Shown: one piece after another, positions 1 through 11,900 of the stretch
Layout of the letters: each line of letters starts with the position of its first letter
Numbering within the stretch: the first letter of the stretch is position 1
Source: Trachythela sp. YZ-2020
Lineage: Eukaryota; Cnidaria; Anthozoa; Malacalcyonacea; Clavulariidae
Direction of reading: 5' to 3'
DNA length: 64,000 bases
Assembly (NCBI GenBank): GCA_016169945.1
Contig: JADLSH010000199.1
Coordinates: 1,364,001 to 1,428,000 of the forward strand
The notes under the pieces: model-generated
Seen by the model: the letters and a program-made list of their open reading frames with translations, nothing else
Database searches by the model: none
What the model was told of the DNA's origin: nothing
Made by a program: the position numbers and the translations under genes

Positions 1-1198
1 GTTAAACTACCTGAAATACAGGCTACAATGCAAGAGCTTTCTAAAGAAATGATGAAAGTATGTAGAGATTTGAGTTACCTCGAGAACATGGCAGTCAATG
101 TTGACTGGCATCCAGAAGAGTACACAACTTCCTTATGTTTCTGTCACATATTGTACACTATAGCATGACAACAACACCCCCTAATTTAATACTGTCACAT
201 TTCTGCTCTCCCATCCCTGTACGATGATAACATTGAGGACATGTTTGAAGGCCTCCTTGGTCCCTCCCAAATATTGAAAATGCTCTGTCCTTCTTGCATT
301 ATTGAAACTGCTCTGCCCCCCTCCCTCCCAATATTAGAATTGCACCTGCCCCCTCCCTCCAATATTGAAACTGCTCTGCCTCCCCCATGCCCTCCTACTG
401 CTCTAGGCTGGCACCATTGAAGAAAAAATGTTGGACGATCAATTTGACAGTCTTGTCAAACTATCACACATGCCTTAGGCACTTATCCCCCCCCCCCCCT
501 TCAATATTTAAAATGTTCTGCCCCCTTCCCTCTAGTATAGAAACTGAGCTCCCCCCTTGTAGGCTGGTATCATTGAAGAAATGTTGGAAGACACACTTGA
601 CAGTCTTGAAGATGAAGATATGGAGGAAGAAGCACAGGAAGAAGTTGATAAAATATTATTTGAAGTTACACAAGGTTTGAAATTACAATATTGTAATACA
701 ATATAAGGCATCTCGTTCATTACTGTAATTCCCAACACTTTCTCCTTAACAAGTAGCATTAAATTATTTTAATTATTCAGACAAAGTTGCTCCAAACACT
801 ACACAGATACCATAACAACAACTACTATTTTTTTATCTTTAGGAGCGTTGGGTCAAGCTGGTAGTATCGCAACAAATGAATTACCGGAGGTAATCAATGA
901 CAATGGTTCAAATGCAAAATATTCATGTTTTAAAACAATAATGTACTGTCTTTTTCAGCACAAACCATGGAGAACAGTAGGATTTTCAAAACAATGAAAA
1001 GACAATGGAACATTCCGATCATTGGATGGTGACTGGCTCGCAGTATTGTTATGCTAAGCGTTATGCAAAGGCCCATTCGTCTAATTTTTTCGCACTTTAT
1101 TTTAGGGCGAGTTGGAAGGTGCGACAGCCATGGCGGACTCAGATGGGGAGGAAGATATGGATGACATGCAGAAACGACTAGAGACGTTACGAAGTTAA
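1..1198 (+). CDS. CHMP3: Charged multivesicular body protein 3 (ESCRT-III), 3' part
   Basis: CHMP3/VPS24 is an ESCRT-III subunit that polymerises on endosomal and other membranes with CHMP2 and CHMP4 and is disassembled by VPS4. Four exons are visible: 1-57, 563-674, 843-889 and 1106-1198. All have GT/AG borders and the phases join without error. The peptide begins VKLPEIQATMQELSKEMMK, continues AGIIEEMLEDTLDSLEDEDM, and ends MQKRLETLRS before the TAA at 1196-1198. The first block and the LETLRS end match the C-terminal half of animal CHMP3, including the acidic stretch and the C-terminal MIT-interacting helix that binds VPS4. The 5' half of the gene lies left of the window. The intron 58-562 carries degenerate copies of the following exon (separate entry). 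Identification is from remembered family sequence; no search was run. Confidence 0.95.
180..560 (+). repeat. Pyrimidine-rich minisatellite with decayed copies of the next CHMP3 exon
   Basis: A roughly 30-bp unit (CCCTCCCTCCAATATTGAAA followed by CTGCTCTGCC) recurs about five times inside the CHMP3 intron, with variants up to the real 3' splice site at 562. At 401-460 there is a polypyrimidine tract, a CTCTAG acceptor and a clear but degraded copy of the start of the 563-674 exon (AGTIEEKMLDDQFDSL against AGIIEEMLEDTLDSL). A fainter copy is at about 222-258. The first copy meets a stop soon after the homology ends. The whole block looks like tandem duplication of the exon's 5' end plus its upstream tract. 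Confidence 0.7.
970..1033. repeat. Dispersed repeat copy A (pair with 3040-3107)
   Basis: About 50 bases beginning GAGAACAGTAGGATTTTCAA and running through AACATTCCGA are nearly identical to 3040-3090. This copy sits in the last intron of CHMP3; the partner sits in the intron of the Ly6-like gene. The family is unknown. Confidence 0.75.
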
Positions 1199-1857
1199 AA
1201 AATGTCGTTTAGGTTGAATGAATATACACGGAACATTGAAAATAATGTAACATATACTGCTGTAACACTTGTCTGTCTGCGTGCGTTTGCAATATGGAGC
1301 TTTGTACTCGATCAAAGCTTTATAGCTGCTGTAAATCTTCTTGTAGAAGATATTTCAGTATACACACAAGTAACTTCTTCACGCTTGTTTGAAACTTCAT
1401 AAGCCTGTTTTCCACTGTCACTGACGAATTTTTACGCTCGAAACGAAATTTGTATTGTTGAAATTGAACTAATCAGTAATTCTAGCCGATCGATAGTTCA
1501 TCAAGCAAAGGAATATGATCAGTTCGCGCGATGATTTGCTAGTAGAAAACCGACAGTAGTTTCTTCTGACTTGTTTTCATCCGTATATCATATAAATTGT
1601 GTAAATACATTTTTCGTTTTGTGTACATTTTGTGCTCATTCTTTTGTTTTTACATGCGAAATCAATGTTCATTTAAATAATTCCTCTTACAAATTTGGTT
1701 CAAATTTTAACTACTGGATCTATCTAGTTTTGTACTATAAATTTACAATTGTTCATAGTAATAGAGTAATTTCGGGGATTTATTCTCTCTATTAACCTTT
1801 CGTAAAAGTTACCGTTGCCACTGAGTTATTTTAGAAAAAACAAAACATTGACAAGTA

Positions 1858-2135
1858 CTCCGAAAACGGTTAACGCTTTAGTTTAAAGGCTGTTTTCCAC
1901 TTCAACCGTATCGTAACGAAACGTAGCGTATTTCTTTGTTTCCTGAGCTCTCGGGTAGAACTAATGACTTTGACACAAAAGAAAATGCTACGGTACGTTA
2001 CGATACGTTTGAAGTGGAAAACGGCCTTAATTCTAATAATAATTAATAACTATAATATTATAATTATTATTAATTTATAATGCCGACTGCAAAATAGTCG
2101 AAAACGTGGAATAAGATTGTTAACCGTTTTCGGAG
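1858..2135. mobile_element. Palindromic MITE interrupted by a second MITE
   Basis: An 18-base inverted pair, ACTCCGAAAACGGTTAAC (about 1857-1874) and its exact complement (about 2118-2135), encloses the TAA-flanked element at 1887-2027. It is best read as an older inverted-repeat element into which the inner MITE inserted. No coding capacity. Confidence 0.65.
1887..2027. mobile_element. MITE, Harbinger-like, TAA target duplication
   Basis: Terminal inverted repeats AGGCTGTTTTCCACTTCAA and TTGAAGTGGAAAACGGCCT are flanked on both sides by TAA (1884-1886 and 2028-2030). The 141-bp body is almost wholly palindromic. The ends resemble those of the elements at 47232-47381 and 28733-28903. A three-base TWA target is typical of PIF/Harbinger; the assignment is by that criterion only. 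Confidence 0.8.
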
Positions 2136-2423
2136 TGTCCATTTTTTTGTATTTTTTAACTTTTCCTGCTGTTTGTTTTTTACTGTACTGTCATGGGACA
2201 ACGAAAGCACCTCTAGTACTCTACGGCACAAAAATTAATACGTCCAATGGAAACCTAATTTCATGTCTTCATTGGCGCATTTGGAGCACCAATGGATAAT
2301 ATAGTTTCACTTAAAACGTGATCAGCACAGAGTTTTAAGAAAATACAAAACAGAAAACACGAAAGGTGCTTTTGCAAGAGATGCTCTTCAGCGTTCGTGT
2401 TTTGTACCGTCCTTGACCATCCT

Positions 2424-3847
2424 TCAGGTCAGGCCACACAGGTGGAAAAGCATTAACCATAATGACGTCATCAGCGCGGTTATGGGTATTGGTACCGAGC
2501 TGACGCCATTAACATTTCCCTTGTGTTTGTGTTTGTGGTTTTCGTTTGTATGAACTTCAAGATTGCACAAATCTTTTTTACAGCAATGGGCATGACAGGC
2601 CTCTACTCGGGATGAGTTAATTAGTTTCAAACAAACAGCATGGGCCGAAACACACATTCTGTCATCGGCACAAGATTTGTATGTCCATTCAGAATTCCGA
2701 GATGTCCTTTTGCGCATGCTCAAACAGTGGGTCTCGTCCCCGCAATTTACTTTTTCCGGTAGACATGAAAGTTTTCCAGCAGAAGTTAGGTTTTTGTTTG
2801 GAATACAGCCATAGCATCTTAATGCTGAACCTACAAGTTGAATAAAAAATTTATAGAATAGTTTTAACTACGCACCGATAACGGCATTTAGCGGATGCTA
2901 TCATTATTAAGTGAACATGAAAATATATATTTATGAAACATGTTTGGCTACTCTGGTTGAACTAAATTAATGGAATCACTGAACAAATAGGCTATTTAAC
3001 TGCATAAACCTCGTAACAATGAGTGACTGGATGACATTGAGAACAGTGGGATTTTCAAAACAATGAAAAGACAATGGAACATTCCGACCACACGAACATG
3101 ACTGGATGGCACTTAGGGACCGTTCAACAATTACGTCATCATCGAGGGGGGAGGGGGGTTCCTAATTCGATGACAGTTGATTACATAGGGGGAGGGGGGT
3201 TATTGGTGAAGATTATGTAATCAACAGAGGGGAACAAATTCATAAATTCATCAACTACGAGTCAGATTTTGCAGTCACTATTTATTACTCATGATAATTA
3301 CTTTATGTCAGCATAAAAACAACAAACTATGAAATATTTTCTTTCTAGTAATCACAATTGATGGCACCACTTCATATTTTAAAAAGTATAGCTTTCAAGC
3401 TTAGTTAAAACGTGATTGGTTTGAAGTTTTCAACATAATAATTCATGTACGCACATATATAATGAATCCTTCCTAATTTTTGCTTCTAGAAAGGGGGGGG
3501 TGTTAGATGACAGTTACATAATCAATATGGGGGGTAGGTTGGCTGATGACAAGTGATGACAGTGGGGGGAGGGAAGTCTATAAACGGGGGGCTGTTGAAC
3601 GGCCCCTTAGTATGTTAGGCGACAAATAAGACACTACATTCAAACCAGAGTAGCCTGCCAGCATGGGTGGGTCCCAATAAAGATTGCCTGTTCAGTGTTC
3701 GCAGGCTAAATCGTAGCCTAAAACCACACGTATAGCCAATCGACAGTCTAACAAAGAAAATACATTAAATACTTCTGTCGTATTTTGATATTTACCTGTT
3801 GTTATCAATGAGATGCTCAGTAGAATTTGACTTAGCAACTGCGTCAT
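2424..3847 (-). CDS. Ly6/uPAR-domain GPI-anchored surface protein
   Basis: Two exons on the minus strand: 3847-3796 (ATG to donor GTAAAT) and 2830-2424 (after a TTGTAG acceptor, to TGA). They join in phase to give 152 residues. Residues 1-17 (MTQLLSQILLSISLITT) form a signal peptide. The mature part starts ALRCYGC and shows the three-finger pattern C-x2-C, further paired cysteines, and the closing CC-x2-DLCN motif (CHAHCCKKDLCN). A short linker rich in His and Lys (HKHKHKG) follows. The protein ends in a hydrophobic segment (ITALMTSLWLMLFHLCGLT), as expected for GPI attachment. Family members act as receptors, co-receptors or adhesion modulators outside the cell; the ligand cannot be told from sequence. 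The intron holds a Harbinger-type MITE and a dispersed repeat. Confidence 0.85.
3040..3107. repeat. Dispersed repeat copy B (pair with 970-1033)
   Basis: Begins GAGAACAGTGGGATTTTCAA and matches copy A for about 50 bases with one or two differences. It lies directly left of the Harbinger-type MITE in the Ly6-like intron. Confidence 0.75.
3116..3606. mobile_element. Harbinger-type non-autonomous element, TTA target duplication
   Basis: Ends GGGACCGTTCAACAATTACG and the complement of GGGGCCGTTCAACAGCCC form terminal inverted repeats. Both sides are flanked by TTA (3113-3115 and 3607-3609). The interior has G-rich tracts near both ends and no ORF. The three-base TTA target fits PIF/Harbinger MITEs. 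It lies in the intron of the Ly6-like gene. Confidence 0.8.
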
Positions 3848-5701
3848 TAAGTCACGTCAAAATTGCGCGAAGAAGTGAACTCTAAATAACAGTATCAAAA
3901 TTCCATATGTTAGTTGATCTTTACTCAACACTTCTCAAGAGTCACTTACGCTATTCGTGCTTTGTTTCTTAAACGTAACAGCTCTGCACAAAATACTGTG
4001 CTGTCGTGTAAAAAGTGCAACAATAGATAGGCTAAACTGCACCCTCCGGCAGTAGTCCATGCGCAAGCGCATTTAGAGTATCGTTCATTCTTTCGTAGGT
4101 GGCTATCGGTGAGTAAAGCTAGCGCGCAGTCTACAGTCTGATATAGTCCGACGACAAATAACCACTTGTCTTTCTCGTGAGTGAATCTCTAACATCTCTC
4201 TTTTCCAGCGCACGTCGTTCATTGCTTTTCACAATATATATCTAGATCTTTCATAAGGAAATAAATCATATCAACTCTACAGTTATAATTGAGTAATTGA
4301 TACACTGCACTTACTGAGAAGAATTTCAAAATATTTTCAGATAACCTTGGCACGCGAGCCTCTGGTAGTATTGGTAGTTCACTCTTTAAAACACTTGATT
4401 ACAAATCACAATTGGACCACTTCGAGTTTATATATGTCTACACAGATATAGCTTGTCAAACTCGAGATATGTATTTAGGAGAAACTAATAATGCTTTATC
4501 TCGAGTACATCCGCATAATTATGGAAATAACGAAACGGTGTGGTTTAATAAACGTTTCGCGTCAACGCACGTCAATTTCTGACAAGATATTTCAACGCCG
4601 TGAAGTCGGCAATATGGGCCGAAAAGGATCTTGTACGTTTGCTATCGATAAGATTTATTTGTTTTCAGATAACCCCTTATACGTTGAGCGATATTGTTCG
4701 CAAATATCCAAGGAATGCGGTACACCGAAAATTAAATACTTTGACTCATTGGGTTCATTTTGTCAGCTTGTCTTGAACGTTTCTTCCAATAGCCAAACTT
4801 GGCTAACGCTGTTTACATCGTTTGCGAAAACATAGCATTAGAATTATGTATAAGAGCCATTCACTCTTGCTAATAATTCTAATTTAGTTACCTTTGCTGA
4901 CATTGATGTGATAGAATGTCACGATTGTCCAATACGAGATTGACGATTGTCATCCTATTTAAGTTGTAGATATAGTTATTAAATTCATTCACAGTCTCGA
5001 CCGCGCTCCCGATTGTCCCATCTCACCTCAAGCAAATTCGGGAATACCCCTTCGTTTTCCTTCGTTCACCTTTATAAGAAGGGCACTAGCTCACCCGCAG
5101 TCCCACCAGACCCATAGTTCGGCGCACCTGGCAATACGCAAACAATTTTACGAAAACCTGAGTAAAGATTTCATTCAGTTTGACTGACATTTCCCTCTTG
5201 TTAAACCAGATGCTCATATGCGTCAAAGGAATATCAAATACGGAGGCGTTCTACGTAACTATTGTCTTATTGACACTATCTTGGAGTTTATGAATAGCGG
5301 AGGTGAACTAAAAATACGACCATGCAGTATCCCACGGATATTTAGCGTCAAATCATGAAAAACATTAACGCAAGTAATTGTGGTAACAATTTTCAACGAC
5401 AATTACTGGCTTTGATACAGTGTTTTAGTCAAGATATGCAGAGTCAGTATTTTAGGCTGGACTACCCAGGGGCCAGGGCCATCAAAACGAAATATACAAC
5501 GCTTGATACATATAGAACGTTGCCGGATTTCAATTGCTACTTGTACGCCATTCGGATCTATTTCATGTAGTTTAGCTATATACATGGTTTAGTGGTGAGC
5601 ATATAAACCACCTCTAAAGGTTCTCATTTTGCCTCACAGACTTTTAACATGATTGACCAAGTCTTATGATTGGTTAAAACCAAATCAAATCTGAAGATTT
5701 C

Positions 5702-5805
5702 GAAAGAGCGGGAAATTCGTTTCGAGCGAAGGCCCTTCGTTAGTTCGTTTTGGCTACTAACTTCCAGACGAAGGGCGCCCTTCGCTCGAAACGTCAAAGT
5801 TTTTG
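5702..5805. repeat. Palindromic GAAGGGC repeat
   Basis: Contains ACTTCCAGACGAAGGGC and self-complementary CGAAGGGC/GCCCTTCG stretches. Related motifs occur at about 21850-21895 and 49567-49610, so it is a dispersed family. No protein coding is evident. Confidence 0.5.
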
Positions 5806-5907
5806 TTGTATTTTTCAGGTAGATTGATCCTGAAGACCCGAAACTTGTTGTATACACACTATATACATACACTGGCACTATACATGCACGTACTTCCTAG
5901 TTATAAC

Positions 5908-6247
5908 CAGGGACGCCGGAGCGATAGTAGGGCAGACAGGGGCAATGCGAACGAAAGGGCAGTCGAGAAAAATTTTCGCTGTCACGCCCTTTCGATGGGA
6001 TTTTGATGATTTTCAAATTTCAACTCATTTAATTGTTATTTCTATGTACAAATATAGATCTAAAGAATTAAGTACGGAACGAAAACAATAGCTTCCATTA
6101 TGCACTGATCGTCTAATTTACAGCTGTATTCTCTCTTCTTTGCCAGTATTATTATTGTTTAATTTATATTATAAGGGCACTTTTGCCCCCCTTAGGAAAG
6201 GGCAGGAGGGGCGCTTGCCCCCGCGCCCCCCCTCTCCGGCGTCCCTG
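5908..6247. mobile_element. hAT-type non-autonomous transposon with perfect 8-bp TSD
   Basis: Ends CAGGGACGCCGGAG and CTCCGGCGTCCCTG are exact inverted repeats. The flanks GTTATAAC (5900-5907) and GTTATAAC (6248-6255) are an identical eight-base target-site duplication, diagnostic of the hAT class. The 340-bp body carries no transposase and is rich in GGGCA/GCCCC near the ends. Confidence 0.92.
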
Positions 6248-6355
6248 GTTATAACTCTTTTACATTTATCAGTGAAGTACACATTTGGTGAAGATAAAAT
6301 GGAGTAGGGTGGCAACTTTTAATCAATACCAATATACCATAAAACACGCCATATA

Positions 6356-6864
6356 CAGGGCCGCCCAGAGGGGTGGGCAAAGGGGGCAATTTGCCCCGGG
6401 CCCCCAGCTAAAGGTGGCCTCCAAAAAGAAATTAAGTGAAATATGCATATATATATTACTGTCAAATAGTCTCTCAGAATGCAAGAATTTGCCATTCCTG
6501 AGACCCTAGATTTCAAAAGTTCTCCGGGGGAGAATGCCTCCAGACCCCCCTGGCCCTACAGTATCTTAAGGTTCTTTTCCACTCATCACAAAACCAGCTC
6601 GCAAACTCGCTGCGAGTTCTTGCATGTGATTAAAATAAACTGTCGAGCATTGTGATTGGATGAAAGTACTCGCAGCGAGCTTGCGAGTTGGTTTTTGCGA
6701 CGAGCGGAAAAGAGCTTTTATAGTACTGAATGCAGATTGAGAATGTTATTTAAAACGTTAGACTTGAGGACGTAATCGACCCCAAAGATATTTGAGAATG
6801 GAAAATAGCTAGGGCCCCAAAATTATTTTTGCCCCGGGCCCCCAAATTTCCCTGTGCGGCCCTG
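6356..6864. mobile_element. hAT-type element (TSD GCCATATA) hosting a nested MITE
   Basis: Starts CAGGGCCGCCCAGAGG and ends GCGGCCCTG. It is flanked by GCCATATA at 6348-6355 and 6865-6872. Subterminal blocks TTTGCCCCGGGCCCCC occur in inverted orientation at both ends. The element is interrupted at about 6569-6717 by a palindromic MITE of the family seen again at 47232-47381. No transposase ORF. Confidence 0.92.
6569..6717. mobile_element. Palindromic MITE (copy 1) nested in the hAT element
   Basis: About 150 bp. The arms contain CTCGCAAACTCGCTGCGAG and its complement, and the ends are TTCTTTTCCACTC and GCGGAAAAGAGC. It is roughly 95 percent identical by eye to 47232-47381, but its terminal bases are more eroded. 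Being inside the hAT element, it inserted later. Confidence 0.85.
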
Positions 6865-8605
6865 GCCATATATCATACAGGAGAAGATCGAAACACCGAA
6901 ATGTGTGTTGAAAACGAGGCCGGCTAGCAAGTGTTTTATAATGAGAACTAAATCACAAATGTAAAGAATGTGTTTATTTTGTGTTAAGCAAGGCCGGGCT
7001 TATAGCTACATGACATCGAATATCTTATATTCACTAGCTTGGCTTCACATTCAACGTTAAGCATAATACCTCAGTTTTATACAACTGTGTAGTTGGCCTG
7101 CATGCACGTATATACTTCAAGCCAGAATCTTCCCAAGGACAAGCGCGAGCGACCCCCATAAACGTATACATATAGACACTCGTCGCCACGTGCTGCGTAA
7201 AATGATTAGCTGGCGTAAGACAACATTGCAAGATCTGTGAGATCCAATTATTAATTGAAAACACGCAGTTTATAGTGATATAGCGAGGTATATAGTATAC
7301 CTTTCCCAAATTGTTTCCATCATTTTTCAAATTTCTTTATCGTTATGATAAAACAATCCGATCAAAAACTCTACTAGATGGGTTAATAGTCACTTACAAG
7401 AAGTGATCCAAAAAAATTTCCGCGATAGATAAAGTTTCCCGTGAACAGATGGAAAGGCTATAATTTAAATTGCCTGCCCGAGAGGGAAGCTTTAATTAAA
7501 TATCAGTGTTTTTATTTACACTCCTAAATGGCCTTCCTTTTATTGTAACGACTTGGAAAAAACCGTTTGAGATTAATTGAAAATAGAGTCTCGACTCTGT
7601 TACAAACGACGTTTAAAATGTCACAAGCGTTGAAACGAACACTTGAGAAACGGAGAGTTTTTTGCGGCAAACACGATCACATTTCACGCTTCATAACTCG
7701 CTGGCAGCTGCGGGCCGTAAAAAACGATTGCGGTTACGAAATCTAGCCTGAAATAGCGTGTTTCTAATTCTAGCATTTATAGCATAGCGTTAAATATCAG
7801 ATTAAATCTCTTACTTACATTAAAAGCTTCTATTGAACTTGTTTTCACACCAATTCAGGAATCCTTCAGAGCGAGCGCTCTATATCTTGACAGCTGGGGC
7901 AAGAATATAACTCGCAGGGTGCCGTAGATGATGATATGTTTATTCCCTTACAAGTTGACATGTTGTGATACGCTTATCGCCCCATTCTCTACTTCATTCA
8001 AGATGAATTGATGTGAAATTGATAAGACAAATACCGAAATACGTGATTATGCAGCACAGCGCTTTCTCCCACTCGCGGCGATAACAACTGATGACTGCGA
8101 ACAAACTAGCATAGGTTTTGACCCAAACTAAATTATTGAAATGAATTGTTTTTTCTTTTTGTTCTCAACATATACAACCTCACAATCGGCCAACACTTGT
8201 TTATAATGAGACAGTGTAGCATTTGGTGGTGAACTCGGAAAGGAAAGACAGTTGGTTGACCTTGTCGGTTTGATGTGGCAAATAGATGTAATGGAAAGAT
8301 TTAGCATAATTTGCTTGCTGCCATATTAAGTATCAATATATATATAACTCCTAAAAAGTGTACGATTGTGATTTTTTTTGTGTGTGTTTTTCCGATTTTT
8401 TGACATTTTTCTATATTTTTATGATTTGTATATTTTTTGTGATTTTTTTACTGTGATTTTTTTTTGTGATTTTTCTGAAGGTGTACGAGATTTAAATCAG
8501 CGTTTTGCCCCTCGATCTGTAGCACCATATATAAGACAGCCAACTGAAACCCGCCTATTAGCTATAATAATTAAAATAGAGTTCAAAGAGGTTAAAGACA
8601 CAGAA

Positions 8606-8966
8606 TTTGCGATTCTTAAAGTGCTATACTGTCATATACTGAAACGAAATTTTCGACCCCTTTTTTATTGGTTTAATTAAAAGTTCTTAATCACCTGATT
8701 TGTCGCAACCAGAAAATAAGCTGAAATAGCGAGAAACTGACCTGTAAACAGCTCCAATGCTATTATAGTTTTATATAGAATATCATATTACTTTCTCGAC
8801 TCGGTACTCGTTCTGGCTCAGGTCACAGAGATAAACTTGGCGGCTGTAAAAGTTAGCGATGGTCATGCATATATGCATCAAATTGCTTCTAAAAAGCTGA
8901 ATAGTTTTTTAAGCCAATAAAAAGGGGGTTGAAATTTCGTTTCAGTAGCTAGCACTTTAAGATTTC
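8606..8966. repeat. Long inverted repeat with ~65-bp arms
   Basis: The left arm around 8608-8680 (CTTAAAGTGCTA, then ACTGAAACGAAATTT, then CCCCTTTTTTATTGG) is complementary to 8902-8966 (CCAATAAAAAGGGGG, AAATTTCGTTTCAGTA, TAGCACTTTAAG). The spacer is about 220 bp. Probably a foldback or MITE-type element; no clear target duplication was seen. Confidence 0.65.
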
Positions 8967-11900
8967 TATAGTCTACATTCTACACTCTATATTACAATGC
9001 AAGTTCATGTTTTTACAACTACTTATCTTATTGCTATACTTATTATTATTACTACACTTATTATCTTATTAGTTTTGGGGGCCAAAACTAATGCGTTGTA
9101 TTATTCTATACAAAGAAGAAAAATCTGTGGTTTACCAAATCTTATTTACCGTTGTAAACATTTACCGTTATGCATATTTAAGAAAAAAACAGACTCCTGC
9201 AGATCCACAATTTAGATATACGACAGAGATAAGCATCTTTTCTTCATGTGCGTAATGAAAAATAAAGATAGGAACGGAATTCAATTAACGCCTAACGTAG
9301 TAACGTGGTTCGTACGTGCGCAATCGTTTAAATTTTTATGCGTGATTTTTGAAGCATCACCTTATAGATGTTCTTTTCGTACGAATGTCAGTTCAACAGC
9401 TCATTTAGCACATATTAAAGTATACAGTCATACTCCAAAGATTTACCACGCGCGTTATCATAAAGTACTGGTTCGATCCGGCTGTAGTTGTGGAAAAAAT
9501 TCAATTTTTCTTTAATTATGGTAATTTTCGAAAAAAGTAAGTTACACCTATCCCAATGCTTTTGTTAAACCACTGAACTCAGTAGCTCTGTGGTCAGGGG
9601 CGCACATTCCAAACCGACGTTTGGGGGGTGTCCATTGTTCGTCAGGGACCGACTTTTTATATTTGTTTGACCACATCAAAACATGTATTACGAGTTAATG
9701 TGTAGTGTAAGGGGGTGTAGAAGGATTGTTAAAAAATAGGGGGCCAACTCTGTTGAAAAACTTGAGTCTGTAGATCGTCGGAAATGGCATTTTCAGAGTC
9801 TTCTCTACCTCTGTCGTTATATGCCGTTTCATTAATACTGATATAAGATTTCAAACACTCTAGTTTCGAATTCAAATATTTTGCTGCAATTTTCTTTAAA
9901 TGCAGTTATTCAGTAATGAAAACGCCCCCCAAACCGTACTTTCAACATCATAAAGACCCAATCGGGAACTGCATTTTTACAACAGAGTTGACTTAATTTT
10001 ACTCAATATCTCACTATACTTGCTCGCCCAAGGCTAGTCTGTACGAGTAGCTGGTACGCCTTTCCGCGCCCCCCCACCCCAAATCCTGCCCGTACCTCAA
10101 ATCCTCAACCGCCCCAACCTCGAACACAGAGCTCAACCACTTAAAACCGCCAGCTATACTATATAGTAACTAGCCAGTTAGCCCAAGGCCCAAGCTACGA
10201 ATTTGCGAGGTTGTCCTTTGTACTTTTGACCTCACCTGTTGCTGTGTCTTAAGTTGTGGAACAAAACGTACAGCCGGTACAGGTGGCAAAATATTTTGAT
10301 TTAAATCGTTCAAAAGAAAATGTATTTTATATGAAAAACAAAGAGTTGTTTTATCCCAGCTTATTGTGTTCTTACACACCAAAACTATAGCAAGCAATAA
10401 AGTGTAGACAGTTGTTCACTAGTTATTTTATCTTTGAGCAAAACTATAACTTCTTTCGTAACGTTGGACGGTATAGAACACCTCCCTGCAGATTCTCATA
10501 CACGCTTCTCGTCAATATATTTACAAAATATTATATTCTCAATTTCCTTATAATTATATACGACGATAACCTAACTTAGTGTTCATCTACAGTCGAGTAT
10601 TACACGCATAATAGTTGAAATATCCCTTAGATTTCACGCTACGACAGAAAAATCAACTATAATTTTGTCAGTTGCCGCAACGTGAACAGATAAATAATTT
10701 AGTCTGCGCACAAGAAAATCACTTGGCCGTGACTGACGTATTTACTGTTGTGCTATATTGATGAAAATTAACTACATCTTCTTAAACTTATTTTTCTTCA
10801 ATTTTCTATTTAAAAATATCTAAACAAAAGATGAAATATCCACAACTTTGACAAAAGGGTTATATATGATCTATACTGTTCAAGAATAACCGATTTCGGA
10901 ACGTCTGACAAACGGAATTTATTGCAGTGGTTGGGAAAGGTACGTAGATCAATATATTAACTTTAAGTAGTTAGTTTAAACTGAGTGCGCAAATGTATTG
11001 TCACTACAATCACAAGCGATTTCCAAATATGAAAACTTAGTATATAAACAAGAAAAATAATCTGTTGATACTTGAACTGCGTCATATCAGTATATATATT
11101 ATTAACCCTCAAGATTGTTTAATATAAGCTATAGAACATAGTATAGCAGGTAGCTCAGCAAGTTAAATAGAAAATTTTATATCCGCGGATATATATTATA
11201 TAAAAAAGATTGTCACTGTGTGTATTCAGCATTACTATTATTTTGTCTATATATTGTACATTGACATGCGAGAAATGCCGTTTTGTATCCATATGCCCGC
11301 GATGAAAGCGCATTCTGTTGCAAACAAAGCAATGTTATTTGTACTATTCCAAGATGACAGGTACCAAATCTGTATCTAAAGCCAGACAATGGGAAAAACA
11401 TTTAGAAAGACTAAAATTTTAACTATGTCAATAATTTCATATAGATGTGCAAACGTTTTACAACCGTTTTCTTGATCTTGCTTTTTCATTTCAATCACGA
11501 CGACACGAGTATTCCCGAAGCATATTTTGATTCCATGCAATCTTTGACCACAGCTCTACAATATAATAGAGCTACTGTGATTTTATATAGGCACACTTTG
11601 TTTTAGTCGTTACATAGCGCAATATTCCAAGAAATTTGTCTTGCCTTTGCTTGGCTTTAATCTCAAAACAAGCATATTGTAGAAACTTACTTAATTTACA
11701 CTGGATAGCTCTATCAGTTGTTAACTGTTCTATTTGGAGGTCCAATAAGGACCATCCGTTTTGGCCAGTGCTACAACCATTAAATCACACGACTGCATAT
11801 TGCATACGTAATCGAATCTCCGGTTGCAGAGGTGAGCACATGCACTAAGCACCATGCAATAATATAGCAATATACACGGACTATTTTAAAAATAATGCTG

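Larger units (their letters stand above)
1199..2423. other. Intergenic, tail-to-tail between CHMP3 and the Ly6-like gene
   Basis: No supportable coding exon was seen. The stretch holds the nested palindromic elements at 1858-2135, and short AT-rich sequence otherwise. Confidence 0.6.

Noticed and set aside
4491..4835. 114-codon plus-strand ORF
   Set aside because: No recognised motif, no splice partners and no composition difference from neighbouring DNA.
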